This document shows, piece by piece, positions 21,615 to 31,956 of a DNA stretch of 64,000 nucleotides. This DNA is from Lathyrus oleraceus (lineage: Eukaryota > Streptophyta > Magnoliopsida > Fabales > Fabaceae). The stretch lies in NCBI RefSeq assembly GCF_024323335.1, contig NC_066585.1, positions 531,106,582-531,170,581 on the forward strand, written 5' to 3'. Made by a program: the position numbers and the translations under genes. The notes beneath the pieces were generated by a model. It saw only the letters and a program-made list of their open reading frames with translations. It ran no database searches and was not told the origin of the DNA. Positions within the stretch are counted from its first letter, which is position 1. The number at the start of each line of letters is the position of its first letter.

Positions 21615-24543
21615 CTCTACAGCACCATTCATCTTTGGTCTGTAAGGAGAAGAATTGTGATGCTCAATCTTGAAATCTCTGCAAAGCTCTTTCATCATCT
21701 TGTTATTGAGATTTGAACCATTGTCAGTGATGATTCTCTCAGGAACTCCATAACGACAGATGATTTCTTTCTTGATGAACCGGGCAACCACTTGTTTGGT
21801 AACATTAGCATAGGAAGCTGCTTCCACCCATTTGGTGAAGTAATCAATCGCAACCAAGATGAAGCGATGTCCATTTGAAGCAGTAGGCTCAATCTTCCCA
21901 ATCATGTCAATGCCCCACATGGCAAACGGCCAAGGCGAGTTCATGACATTCAACGGGCTTGGTGGTACATGCACCTTGTCAGCATAAATTTGACACTTAT
22001 GGCATTTCCGAGCATATTTGAAACAATCAGATTCCATAGTCATCCAGTAATAACCGGCTCTCAACAGTTTCTTCGACATTGCATGACCACTAGCATGGGT
22101 ACCAAACGAACCCTCGTGCACTTCTTGCATCAACACGTCTGCTTCGTGTCTATCCACGCATCTGAGCAAGACCATGTCAAAGTTCCTTTTGTACAACACA
22201 TCATCCTGATTCAAGTAAAAGCTTCCAGTTAGCCTTCTCAGGGTCTTCTTATCATTCTTTGACGCACCTTCAGGATACTCCTGAGTCTTGAGGAAGTTCT
22301 TGATATCATAGTACCACGGCTTCTCATCAATCGCAACAGACTCGGCTGCAAACACATATGCAGGCCTCTCGAGTCGATTCACCGCAACATGTGGCACATG
22401 ATTCCACCAATGAACTTTGATCATGGACGATAAAGTAGCCAAAGCATCAGCCATCTGATTCTCGTCCCGGGGGACATGATACAACTTCACCTTCCTGAAG
22501 AACGTCAATATTCTTCTGGTGTAATCTCTATACGGAATCAAATGCGTCTGGTTCGTATTCCAATATCCATTGACCTGATTGATCACTAGAGCGGAATCTC
22601 CATAGATGTCAAGAGTCTTGATTCTCAGGTCGATGGCTTCTTCTATCCCCATGATACAAGCCTCGTACTCAGCTTCATTATTGGTGACGTCAAAAGTCAA
22701 TCTGGCAGAGAAAGGTATATGAGCCCCTTTAGGATTAATGAGCACTGCCCCAACACCATTGCCATTCATATTCACAGCCCCATCAAACATCAGTGTCCAC
22801 TTGTCATCAGGATCCGGTCCTTCCTCGACAAGAGGCTCTTCGCAATCTTTCATCTTAAGATACATGATGTCCTCATCAGGGAATTCAAACATCATCGGCT
22901 GATAATCATCGATTGGTTGCTCGGCAAGATAGTCTGACAAAACACTACCTTTGATAGCCTTCTGCGACGTGTACTGGATATCATACTCTGTTAAGATCAT
23001 CTGCCAACGGGCAACACGTCCGGTGAGAGCCGACTTCTTAAAGATGTATTTTACTGGATCCATCTTAGAAATCAATAAGGTAGTATGGTTCAACATATAC
23101 TGCCTCAGTCGGCGAGCAGCCCAGGCCAAAGCACAACAAGTTTTCTCGAGCAGTGAATATCTTGTTTCACAGTCGGTAAACTTTTTGCTAAGGTAGTATA
23201 TGGCATGCTCTTTTCGACCAGACTCGTCATGCTGCCCCAATACACACCCCATCGAGTTCTCGGTAACCGACAGGTACATTATCAATGGTCTCCCAAGAAC
23301 TGGAGGAATCAGGATTGGAGGTTTCTGTAAATACTCTTTTATCTTGTCAAAAGCTTTCTGACAGTCATCATTCCACCTGATTGCTTGATTCTTTCTAAGC
23401 AATTTGAAAATTGGTTCACACGTGGCAGTTAGGTGAGATATGAACCTTGCAATGTAGTTCAACCTCCCTAAAAACCCACGGACTTGCTTTTCAGTTTTCG
23501 GTTTAGGCATCTCTTGAATAGCTTTGACCTTTGCTGGATCAACCTCAATCCCTTTTTCACTGACAATGAAGCCCAACAGCTTCCCTGATCTCACACCAAA
23601 CGTACACTTGTTCGGATTCAGCCTCAGTTTGAACTTGACCAATCTGTCAAACAACTTCTGCAAATTAACCAGGTGCTCCTCTTCTGTCTGCGACTTCGCA
23701 ATCATGTCATCCACGTACACTTCAATCTCTTTGTGCATCATGTCATGAAAGAGAGTCGTCATTGCCCTCTGATAGGTAGCACTGGCATTCTTCAGCCCAA
23801 ATGGCATCACCTTATAGCAGAATGTGCCCCAAGGCGTAATGAATGTCGTCTTTTCCATGTCCTCTGGCGCCATCTTGATCTGATTATAGCCTGAGAAACC
23901 ATCCATGAAAGAGAATACCGAGGATTGAGCCGTATTATCCATCAATACATCGATGTGAGGTAATGGGAAATCGTCTTTTGGACTTGCTCTGTTCAAATCC
24001 CGGTAATCGACACACATTCTGACTTTGCCATCCTTCTTCGGCACAGGCACGATGTTGGCTACCCACGGTGGATAACTGGTAACATCCAGAAAACCCGCAT
24101 CCCACTGCTTCTGAACCTCTTCCTTGATCTTGACGGCCATATCAGGACTAGTTCTGCGAAGTTTCTGCTTGACCGAAGGGCACTCTTCTCTGAGGGGTAG
24201 TCGATGCACCACAATGTCTGTATCCAAACCAGGCATATCTTGATATGACCAGGCGAATATCTCCACATATTCTCTCAGCATCTCAACCAGCCTCCTCTTG
24301 ACAGAGTCCTCTAAAGCAGCCCCAATCTTGATCTCTCTTCTGGCGTCCTCAGTACCCAGATTAACAATCTCCAACTCCTCCTGATGAGGTTGGATGACCC
24401 TCTCCTCTTGCTTCAGCAATCTGACCAATTCTGCGGGGAGTTCACAGTCTTCCTCACTCTCCTCTTCAGCTTGGTATATGGGATTATTGAAATCATGATG
24501 AGGCATAACATAACTGTTCATAGTGGATGCCAAAAGATCACTT
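21615..24543 (-). CDS. pol: Ogre-C RT-RNaseH-integrase, cut by Ogre-B
   Basis: This is the second exon of the polyprotein; residues are counted from the TTG at 24533. RT spans about 150-350 with CVDYRDL (Asp176) and YVDD (274-276). A first RNase H (about 415-535) has Ser422 where Ty3 elements have the catalytic Asp. A second RNase H (about 580-700) keeps FDGA (Asp584), NNEAEYEA (Glu622), YGDS (Asp646) and ADAL (Asp696). Integrase has the HHCC finger (His806, His813, Cys844, Cys847) and DD35E (Asp876, Asp937, Glu973). The reading frame runs 12 codons into the Ogre-B LTR and stops at 21576. The enzyme copies element RNA and would integrate the DNA, but this copy lacks the integrase C-terminus. 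Two RNase H domains with a decayed first one are typical of Tat elements. Confidence 0.95.
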
Positions 24544-24791
24544 CTGCATGTTTAATGTTTTGTTTTAGAAAAAGAGTTCAATAAAGTCACAAAACCAAAA
24601 ACATTGCCATTTTTATTGTTTTGAAAAAAAACGAAAATAAAAATAGAAAGACAGGGATCACAAAATTTGATTGCAAAACGTCCTTTATTAATGATAATCA
24701 TTAAAACATGATGAGGCCCTACAATGAACCATTACGCCTTGGGCAGGACGTAGGGTTTTCATGCAAAAATGAAAAAACAAAGGAAAATTAC
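24544..24791 (-). other. Ogre-C pro-RT intron, 248 nt
   Basis: On the minus strand the donor is ACAGA|GTAATTT and the acceptor, after an A/T-rich run, is ACATGCAG|AAGTG. Removing 248 nt joins the gag-pro frame to the pol frame in phase 2. Unspliced RNA meets a TAA formed by the donor itself (24788-24790), so unspliced RNA makes Gag-Pro only. An intron here is known for Ogre. The exact ends are my reading, supported by the same phase and motifs in Ogre-D. Confidence 0.75.
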
Positions 24792-24829
24792 TCTGTCTGA
24801 AGAGTAACTTGGACCACTTCTTCAGCCGT

Positions 24830-27800
24830 CTAGTTGTTGATAGACTCCCCTGGGGCACACGGGCGAACCCAGATGTCTAAATCACAGTCGCTGTCACAGT
24901 CTTCACCACCGGTTGCAAAGACGTCGCCATGATTCATCAGCCCAGCGCTGGTGAAGGTACTCGGACCCGTCTGCACACTCTGCTCTGCTTGGAGAGGCTC
25001 ATAACCAATGCCAAATTTGTCTTCCTTGACAGGCAAGTCTACCATCTTGCCCCAGCCCTCAGCTTTGCCGGAATCAACGACCTCCTTGGCTTGCTTGTAT
25101 GAAGCAATCGAAGCACCCGGCTTCCTCTGATCAGCGTATGCCACCTTCTCAAGAGCCATAGTTTCAAACGCCTGGCATAATGTTTCGTGGATCTCGCCAT
25201 CTACCTCGACATATTTGAACGAGGATAGGTGACTCACCAGAATCTCTTCTTCGCCACACACGGTCACAATTTGGCCGTTCCAGACATACTTGAGCTTTTG
25301 GTGGAGAGTTGACGAGACTGCTCCTGCTGCGTGAATCCACGGACGCCCCAACAGACAGCTGTAGGCGGGTTGAATGTCCATAACATAAAAAATGATGTCG
25401 AAAAGCTCAGGACCTATCTTCACCGGCAATGTAACTTCACCAAACACAGAACGTTTGGATCCATCAAATGCGCGCACAATAAGGTCACTAGGAGTGAGCA
25501 CAACTCCTTCAACATCAATCTTCTTCAGAATCTGCTTCGGTAAGACATTCAGCGACGACCCGGTGTCTACCAATACATGAGACAGCACTGCCCCCTTGCA
25601 CTCCATCGTGATGTGCAAGGCTTTGTTATGATTGCGCCCTTCAGGCGTTAAATCCAGGTCAGTGAATCCTACACCGTGCCTGGTGCTCACATTGGCCATT
25701 ACACCTTCCAGTTGATTGACAGAAATCTCTTGAGGTACATACGCCATATTCAGCATCTTCAACAAGGCGTTGCGATGTGCCTCAGAGCACAACAGCAAAG
25801 AGAGAATAGAGATCTTGGACGGAGTCTGATTAAGTTGATCGACGATCTTATAATCACTCTTCTTTATGATTTTCATGAACTCTTCTGCGTCCTGTTCAAA
25901 TGAACCCTCAGCCTCCTTCTGAGCCGGTTCCTCGTCAACCACGACTTGTTTGCCCTTCGATCTAGCAGATGCCTCAGCATTGGCATCCCTCAACCGTTGA
26001 GGCGCAAACAGTCGTCCGCTTCTAGTAAAACCGCCCAGACCACCAACATTGTCCACAACTGGACTTACAACGGCCGGAGTTCTACTGGGGGCACTGATCG
26101 TTACAGGCGCTTGACTTACTGGCCTCGTCTGATTATCAGCCCTTCTGTTGCTGCGGTAGGCGTTGTCATACCTCCATGGCACAACCCTACTATTCTCAAC
26201 TGGTCTTCTTCCAGATGCCACGATAGTAGTTGGAGCATTGATGGTTACCAGAGCAGAAATGGTAACTGGGGTACCACCATTTGCAGGCGTACTAACAACC
26301 CTTTGGCCTCGTCCTTCAGACGGTTTAAAGTAGATGGTGACAGTTGACACTGACCCATTATCTCTGACAGCCCGACTGAACTGAACACAACCCTCGTCAA
26401 TCAGCTTTTGAATACCAGCCCTCAACTGGTCACAACCATTATCAGCTTCAGCACAACCAAAACAGCCCTCATCACAACCCGGGTAGACACCCCCATTCAG
26501 CAGACGGCCCTTTACCACCAGCAGATGAGTCTGAACATCATCAACACTAGCAACCCGATCTTCAGCTTCCCCTTCAATATTGTTTACCCTATGCCCACCA
26601 TGCTGAGGCATAGGATTGTTCACAACGTTGGGTACCGGAGAGAAGTTGATCGCCTTGGAATCGATCAAAGCTTGGACTTTGTGCTGGAAAGCCCAACATT
26701 TTTCAGTATGGTGCCCTGGTGCCCCGAAGTGAAAGTCACAACGGACGTTGGCGTCGTATCCAGGAGGCAATACTGTGGACGGAGCCATTGTACGCAATTC
26801 TACAAATCCCAACCTGAGTAGTTCGGGTAACAGTTCGGCGTACGACATTGGTAGCGGATCAAAGCGTCGATCAGGCACCCTTTGTCTGGGCTGATACGGA
26901 CGTTGTTGCTGTTGTTGTTGTTGTTGTTGCGGTTGTTGAACTCTTTGTTGTTGTTGTTGACGAGGTTGAGGTGCAGGAATGGTCACTGCAGCAACCGGGC
27001 GATACTGATCTCTATTTGCACTTCCTCTATACACATTCCCTCGGTGTTGTACAGCATTGGTTTCACCTTCTCTACGACGAGGTGCCCCAGAGAAAGGTTT
27101 CTTTGATGACGAAGAAGAACCCACATCTTGAATTTTGCCGGCCTTGATCAGACTTTCAGTTCTTTCGCCACAGATGACGATATCAGAAAAACTACCGAAT
27201 GGGCAGCTTCCCATCCGGTCCATAAATACACCTTGAAGAGTGCCGATGAACATGTCTGTCAACTCCCTTTCCAGCATAGGGGGCTGAACTCTCGCAGCAA
27301 GCTCACGCCATCTCTGGGCGTACTCTTTAAAGCTCTCGTTGTTTTTCTGGCACAGACTCTGCAGCTGAGTCCGGCTAGGCGCCATATCCATGTTATGCTT
27401 ATATTGTCTGAGGAACGCTTCTCCCAAATCCCTCCAGCATCTGATTGAATCTCTTTTTAACTCCATGTACCAGTCCAGAGACGCCCCAGATAGGCTATCT
27501 TGGAAAAAGTACATCCACATTTTTTCATCATCCGTGTAAGCAGAAATCTTCCGATAATAGGCCTGCACGTGGGTGCGAGGGCAGGAAGTACCGTTGTATT
27601 TGTCGAAGGATGGTGCTTTGAACTTATACGGGATTCTCAAGCCTTCCACTAACCCCATATTAGTAACATCAAAACCGAGAGAGTTCTGACATTCCATAGC
27701 CCGGATCTTCTCAGCGAGGGCATCAACTTTACGATCTCTCTCATCAACCCTTCCCAGGACGTCTTCATCTTCACTGAGCATAGTGAAGATATCCTCTTGT

Positions 27801-28123
27801 CTGTCCACCATCGGAGCCTGATTACGGGCCGGAGCACGGACTACTCTGGCATTGGCGGTCTCTGGAGCAATCGGTTGACCGTTGACTCGAATACCTCTTA
27901 ATTCATCCCCTACAGCATAGTTGTTGATGGGCACAGCCGCAGTAGGGTTGTCATTGATCGGGCCTCCCTCTGGCAGAGCTTGGTTGGTCGGTGGAATTAC
28001 AGCTTCTTGCCTCTGAACTAAAGCTCGGAGTTCTTCTTGACCTTGTGCGACCCCTTGCATCATGTGCATGAACTGGGCCATGTTAGCCCTCATCTCTGCT
28101 AACTCAGCTTGCACCTGATCCAT
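24830..28123 (-). CDS. gag-pro: Ogre-C Gag-Protease polyprotein, 1097 aa
   Basis: Residues 1-50 look helical. The retrotransposon gag core lies at about 200-300 (YFFQDSLSGASLDWY, QRWRELAARVQPP). A Gln-rich stretch is at 388-407. A zinc-knuckle-like CX2HX5HX4C lies at Cys462 to Cys476, with His in place of the second Cys. A second Cys cluster is at 550-564. The aspartic protease has DTGSS (Asp853) and CLLGRPW (923-929). Gag packages the RNA; the protease cuts the polyproteins. The frame stops at TAG (24830-24832), but it stays open for 13 more codons to the intron donor. The TAG is therefore probably a mutation that would block the spliced Gag-Pro-Pol while sparing Gag-Pro. Confidence 0.95.
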   Translation of the reverse strand: MDQVQAELAEMRANMAQFMHMMQGVAQGQEELRALVQRQEAVIPPTNQALPEGGPINDNPTAAVPINNYAVGDELRGIRVNGQPIAPETANARVVRAPARNQAPMVDRQEDIFTMLSEDEDVLGRVDERDRKVDALAEKIRAMECQNSLGFDVTNMGLVEGLRIPYKFKAPSFDKYNGTSCPRTHVQAYYRKISAYTDDEKMWMYFFQDSLSGASLDWYMELKRDSIRCWRDLGEAFLRQYKHNMDMAPSRTQLQSLCQKNNESFKEYAQRWRELAARVQPPMLERELTDMFIGTLQGVFMDRMGSCPFGSFSDIVICGERTESLIKAGKIQDVGSSSSSKKPFSGAPRRREGETNAVQHRGNVYRGSANRDQYRPVAAVTIPAPQPRQQQQQRVQQPQQQQQQQQQRPYQPRQRVPDRRFDPLPMSYAELLPELLRLGFVELRTMAPSTVLPPGYDANVRCDFHFGAPGHHTEKCWAFQHKVQALIDSKAINFSPVPNVVNNPMPQHGGHRVNNIEGEAEDRVASVDDVQTHLLVVKGRLLNGGVYPGCDEGCFGCAEADNGCDQLRAGIQKLIDEGCVQFSRAVRDNGSVSTVTIYFKPSEGRGQRVVSTPANGGTPVTISALVTINAPTTIVASGRRPVENSRVVPWRYDNAYRSNRRADNQTRPVSQAPVTISAPSRTPAVVSPVVDNVGGLGGFTRSGRLFAPQRLRDANAEASARSKGKQVVVDEEPAQKEAEGSFEQDAEEFMKIIKKSDYKIVDQLNQTPSKISILSLLLCSEAHRNALLKMLNMAYVPQEISVNQLEGVMANVSTRHGVGFTDLDLTPEGRNHNKALHITMECKGAVLSHVLVDTGSSLNVLPKQILKKIDVEGVVLTPSDLIVRAFDGSKRSVFGEVTLPVKIGPELFDIIFYVMDIQPAYSCLLGRPWIHAAGAVSSTLHQKLKYVWNGQIVTVCGEEEILVSHLSSFKYVEVDGEIHETLCQAFETMALEKVAYADQRKPGASIASYKQAKEVVDSGKAEGWGKMVDLPVKEDKFGIGYEPLQAEQSVQTGPSTFTSAGLMNHGDVFATGGEDCDSDCDLDIWVRPCAPGESINN

Positions 28124-28525
28124 GTTCCTTTGATGGTTGAGTCTCGTTGAGTAGCGGTGTGGTCTCTGATCAGCTATCCTGCCTCAACACAGGAATCAAA
28201 GTGAGAAGTCACGAACAAGAACACCTGTTATGCAAAAATGATATGAGTATGATGTTAATGATGCGTATGATGCACATGATATGCTCATTTCTCAGGCATT
28301 CAAAGAGCCTGACTCGTCCTCAAAAGATGGCAACCTGCAGCAACAAGAGAACAACAAATACAAGGTACACGAGAACAACAGGAAACAACAACAACCTTAT
28401 CTATAAATAAGAACAATAAGATCATACAACCAAATTAACAAAGATTCGAATAAACGGAGTACAACAAATGAATCCCATCCAACAAGCCTGGAGGTGATTC
28501 TCAACACATACATCAAAGATACAAT

Positions 28526-30166
28526 CTAAGACAAACGGTCTTCCGGAATGAGGGTCTTCAGGTACTGGCACTGGTCTATCAACAGTGTGCATTCTGAACA
28601 TTCTGGTAGAGGGGTGATCTTCTCCTTCAATTGTCTTCTAAGCTCTATAACTTCTCCTCCAAGATAGTTCTCTGATGCCTGTCTCAAGTCTACCTCCTTC
28701 TTCAACTGGACGTCTTTGTCTCTGAGTTGCTGCTCCAGGTCTCTGATCTTCTTCTGATAGTTGGCTTCAGCTCTCTGCAGCCTCAAGCACTCCCGGTGTT
28801 CTGCATCCAACATGGATTCCATCTCCTCGTAAGATCTCTTCTTACTCCTTGCTCTGCTAGCATCCTCTCCTTGCACTTCCATGAGTTGATGGGCCAAGTT
28901 CAACCTATCAGCTTTGGCTTTGTAAAGCTCCATCTGAGTATCTTGCTCCTTTTCTCTCAACCGGCGATTCTCCATCAGAGCTTGCTTGTAGTGCTCAGCA
29001 GGCACACTCTCAGTAAGGATCAAGGGTGGTTGCTCCTGCAACGGCTCCATCCTATCGTAGGGTAGCAACAAAGTTTCCACTCTCTTCTTTACCCAATCAG
29101 TGTAATCAGGCATAGCAATGGCAAACTTCTTCCCTAAGACAGATCCATCCTTCACTCCAACAGACTTCCAAGCTCTTCCTATCTGCTCCAATCTAGTCGG
29201 GTCACTCTGCTTCTCAAAATACACACTTTCAGCTATCTCAGCTTCAAGTGGTTTTCCCTTCATTACAAACCCTAACTGACGAAGAGAAAGAACTGGATTA
29301 TAATTTATGCAACCTTTGGTCCCTATGAGTGGCACATTCCGGAATTCTCCACAGCTCATAATAACATCCCGTACGTCCATCCGGTATGATTGCCATCTGA
29401 TGTCATAAGCGGTAAGAGACATGACTCTCTGAGTCCACTTATGAGTGCTCTGAGCATCCACAAAGGGTCCACTGACTGGCAGAAGAGACATGAACCATCT
29501 GAGCAAGAGAGGTAGACAGCATCTGATAGCTCCACCCTTACCATGCCTACTGTGAATAGCATAGTAAGTGTCAGCTAACAGAGTGGGAACTGGATTCCCT
29601 CCAATAAAGATACTGATTGCAGCATGGTCAACAAAATTGGGCACGCTCGGGAATAGGACGATCCCATAGATCATAACAGCAAGCTGGGCATGAAAAGCTT
29701 CCCAATTCCCCTTCTCTGCTTCTTCTCTAGCAACCCTTAAGAGAAACTTCAACGGCAGACCCACAACACTCCCACTGGGCTTCCAGTTATCACAGACTTC
29801 TTTGACACTCAACTGGAGAGCTCTGGCAACAACTCCGAAGTCAACCTCCTTAGGCACATCCAAAAAGGGAACCTGATGCTTAATCGGGACACTCAGCAGA
29901 ATGGAATACTCCTCGAGAGTAGGTGCCAACTGATAATCTTGAAAGGTGAAACAATGAAGCTCTGGGTCGTAGAACTGAAGAAGAGTCTGCAACGGCACCG
30001 GATCGACTACCATCTTCAACAGCGTCAGGATATCCCCATACTGGTCGGCGAACCCCTTCTGGTTACCATTGGTTATCAGGCTACTCAACTCGATCAATGA
30101 AGTCAACGGCTCACGATGAAAGCTGTAGGAACAAGTCTTCCGCTTCGGCTTTGGGAATGTTGCCAT
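28526..30166 (-). CDS. Ogre ORF1 protein, ~546 aa
   Basis: This ORF lies between primer site and gag, the position of the extra ORF that defines Ogre. I prefer the Met at 30166 (MATFPKPKRK) over the upstream in-frame Met at 30214, because it opens with a basic KPKRK patch. The first ~400 residues resemble the DUF7745/plant-mobile-domain-like proteins found in such elements (LLQFYDPELHCFTFQDYQL, LTAYDIRWQS). The last ~150 residues form a charged coiled coil (EHYKQALMENRRLREKEQ onward), and CSECTLLIDQC lies near the end. It appears intact. Its role is unknown; a structural or targeting part is a guess. The decayed Ogre-D copy at 47129-48454 keeps both parts, while Ogre-B lacks it. Confidence 0.9.
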   Translation of the reverse strand: MATFPKPKRKTCSYSFHREPLTSLIELSSLITNGNQKGFADQYGDILTLLKMVVDPVPLQTLLQFYDPELHCFTFQDYQLAPTLEEYSILLSVPIKHQVPFLDVPKEVDFGVVARALQLSVKEVCDNWKPSGSVVGLPLKFLLRVAREEAEKGNWEAFHAQLAVMIYGIVLFPSVPNFVDHAAISIFIGGNPVPTLLADTYYAIHSRHGKGGAIRCCLPLLLRWFMSLLPVSGPFVDAQSTHKWTQRVMSLTAYDIRWQSYRMDVRDVIMSCGEFRNVPLIGTKGCINYNPVLSLRQLGFVMKGKPLEAEIAESVYFEKQSDPTRLEQIGRAWKSVGVKDGSVLGKKFAIAMPDYTDWVKKRVETLLLPYDRMEPLQEQPPLILTESVPAEHYKQALMENRRLREKEQDTQMELYKAKADRLNLAHQLMEVQGEDASRARSKKRSYEEMESMLDAEHRECLRLQRAEANYQKKIRDLEQQLRDKDVQLKKEVDLRQASENYLGGEVIELRRQLKEKITPLPECSECTLLIDQCQYLKTLIPEDRLS

Positions 30167-30970
30167 CTCTATCAGTGAACAAGCTCTGGAATGTACCTGA
30201 GAAATGATATGCATGCAAAGATTAGTTTTTTCTTTTTTTTCTTTTTTTCTTTCTCTTTTCTCTTTTTTTTTATATTGCGTATTTTTTTGAAAATAAACAT
30301 GCTATGATGCAAATGATGCAGACACAACTGGCTGGCCGTGCATCTCTGAACACAAGGTTGAAGCTTCGGTTTAAACTCAGAACCCCAAATCCATTTGAAA
30401 CCCAAAGTCAACTGAGAACTGTCGTCTGAACCCAAAGTCACCAACAGGACAACGAGTCACCAACGGTACCTGTAATAATGATCAAACCCTTCCCCACTCA
30501 CGGGTGTCGTCTAGGCCAGGGTAAGGTCGAGAGAAACGCAGCATAAATAACCTTTCGCAGAATATCATCATATACACACCCGAAGTATGCAACGATAATA
30601 TGCCACCAGGGTCTGAACTGCTCGTGATATCGATGTTCCGCTAAGTGGCGCAATACCACCCGCTTCCCATGAATCACTCTATTCCTAAGCATCCTAGATT
30701 TCACTCATGGCCTGGGTATTGGGCCTTTTACCTCAAGTGACTCCCACCCCCAACAGAGAGAAACAGACAACCAGCCAGCCAGATAAACAATGAATGTGAA
30801 TGAATGCAAACATAAGTGCAAACATAAATGCAAACAACAAAAAATGAATGCAAACAATAAATAAGGAATGCAATAAATAACAACACACAGCAACCAAAAC
30901 CCTAACCTAGAGAGCGCTAGGAGAGACTCGCTTAGGGAAGACGGACCAGCACAGGTCAACTTCTCTAGAA
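30167..30970 (-). other. Ogre-C untranslated leader
   Basis: About 800 bp lies between the primer site and ORF1. A polypyrimidine run on the plus strand (30226-30280), purine-rich in the RNA, lies just before ORF1. No other gene is seen. Confidence 0.6.
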
Positions 30971-30988
30971 TCCCCAGCAGAGTCGCCA
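30971..30988 (-). other. Primer-binding site of Ogre-C
   Basis: TGGCGACTCTGCTGGGGA on the minus strand, two bases (GC) inside the LTR end. Confidence 0.9.
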
Positions 30989-31173
30989 GCTGTCGCATTA
31001 CGCGAAAAACCGGCGGGAAACAAGAACAACAGAGCCGCCACCGTGCGTTATTTATCCCAAAAGAGGGAAAGGAAACGCTCGAAGTAAACCTGGAAAAAGC
31101 GTGGTCTCGCGACCAAAGAGAATGGGATCGGGAGTCGGTTATGCGAAGGGAAGGTATTAGCACCCCTACGCAT

Positions 31174-31189
31174 CCGTCGTACTCGACGG
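31174..31189 (-). other. Conserved U5 hairpin (Ogre-C)
   Basis: Perfect CCGTCG/CGACGG stem with AGTA loop, 183 nt from the LTR end. Confidence 0.65.
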
Positions 31190-31874
31190 GATCCACGCAC
31201 ATAAGGAAGGAAAATGGTTGCTAAAACACTGCTCAAACACACGCACACTGGCTGAAAGAGACACAAGAAAACAAACAAGACTGACTCGGCAGGATATCGC
31301 ATCCTGGTCCTACTTAGTCTATCAGGCATAGACATCAGAGTCAAAGTAGTTCGGACTAGGGAAACGGCACATGCTCGCTAGGATATCGCATCCTATGCAT
31401 ACGTATCTCCTCGGACGAAGGAGAATCAGAGCATTCGTAGCTCGGCTGACACGCACACAAACAAACACAGGCAAAGGCAAACGCGGAGCCCGAATGCCAA
31501 TCACTAGACTTACATCAGCATCCGAACCAAAACACACGCAAGAAGGCAAACGTGGAGCCCGAATGCTAATCACTGGACTTACATCAGCATCCGAACCAAC
31601 AAACCCACACTAGAACCCGAATGCCACTCGATGGACTTATATCAGCTTCCAAGCACACAACAACACAAAACAAAGATACAGGCGCCCGGAGAGATCTGCT
31701 CATCTCCTGCCTATGTACCTCATCTGGTATGAGGATCAGGGCGACGTAGTTCCCCTACGAAGGGACACAGGACTGGCCTAACCAGATAACAGAGGGAGAC
31801 ACAACTAGGGAGACTACGACTCGAGCCTAGATGTTATCATGCAAATTCATCCCGAAGTTAAGGTTTCTAGCTAA

Positions 31875-31956
31875 CTTGCATAGGAAGCAAGCCTATCCTA
31901 AACATGACTTGCACAGGAAGCAAGCCAAACCCAACCTATCTTGCACAGGAAGCAAG
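31875..31956 (-). repeat. Tripled short hairpin in the Ogre-C LTR
   Basis: CTTGCACAGGAAGCAAG (stem CTTGC/GCAAG) occurs at 31908 and 31940, with a one-base variant at 31875, 32-33 bp apart. Ogre-A has a single reverse-oriented copy at 3935-3951. Confidence 0.7.

Noticed and set aside
26408..27147. Plus-strand frames of 99-137 aa
   Set aside because: They are shadows of the Ogre-C gag; the Leu/Val runs come from the reverse of the Gln codons.
30226..30290. Poly(T)-rich run as the tail of a retrocopied gene
   Set aside because: It lies in the Ogre-C leader next to ORF1, with no adjacent intronless gene or duplication.
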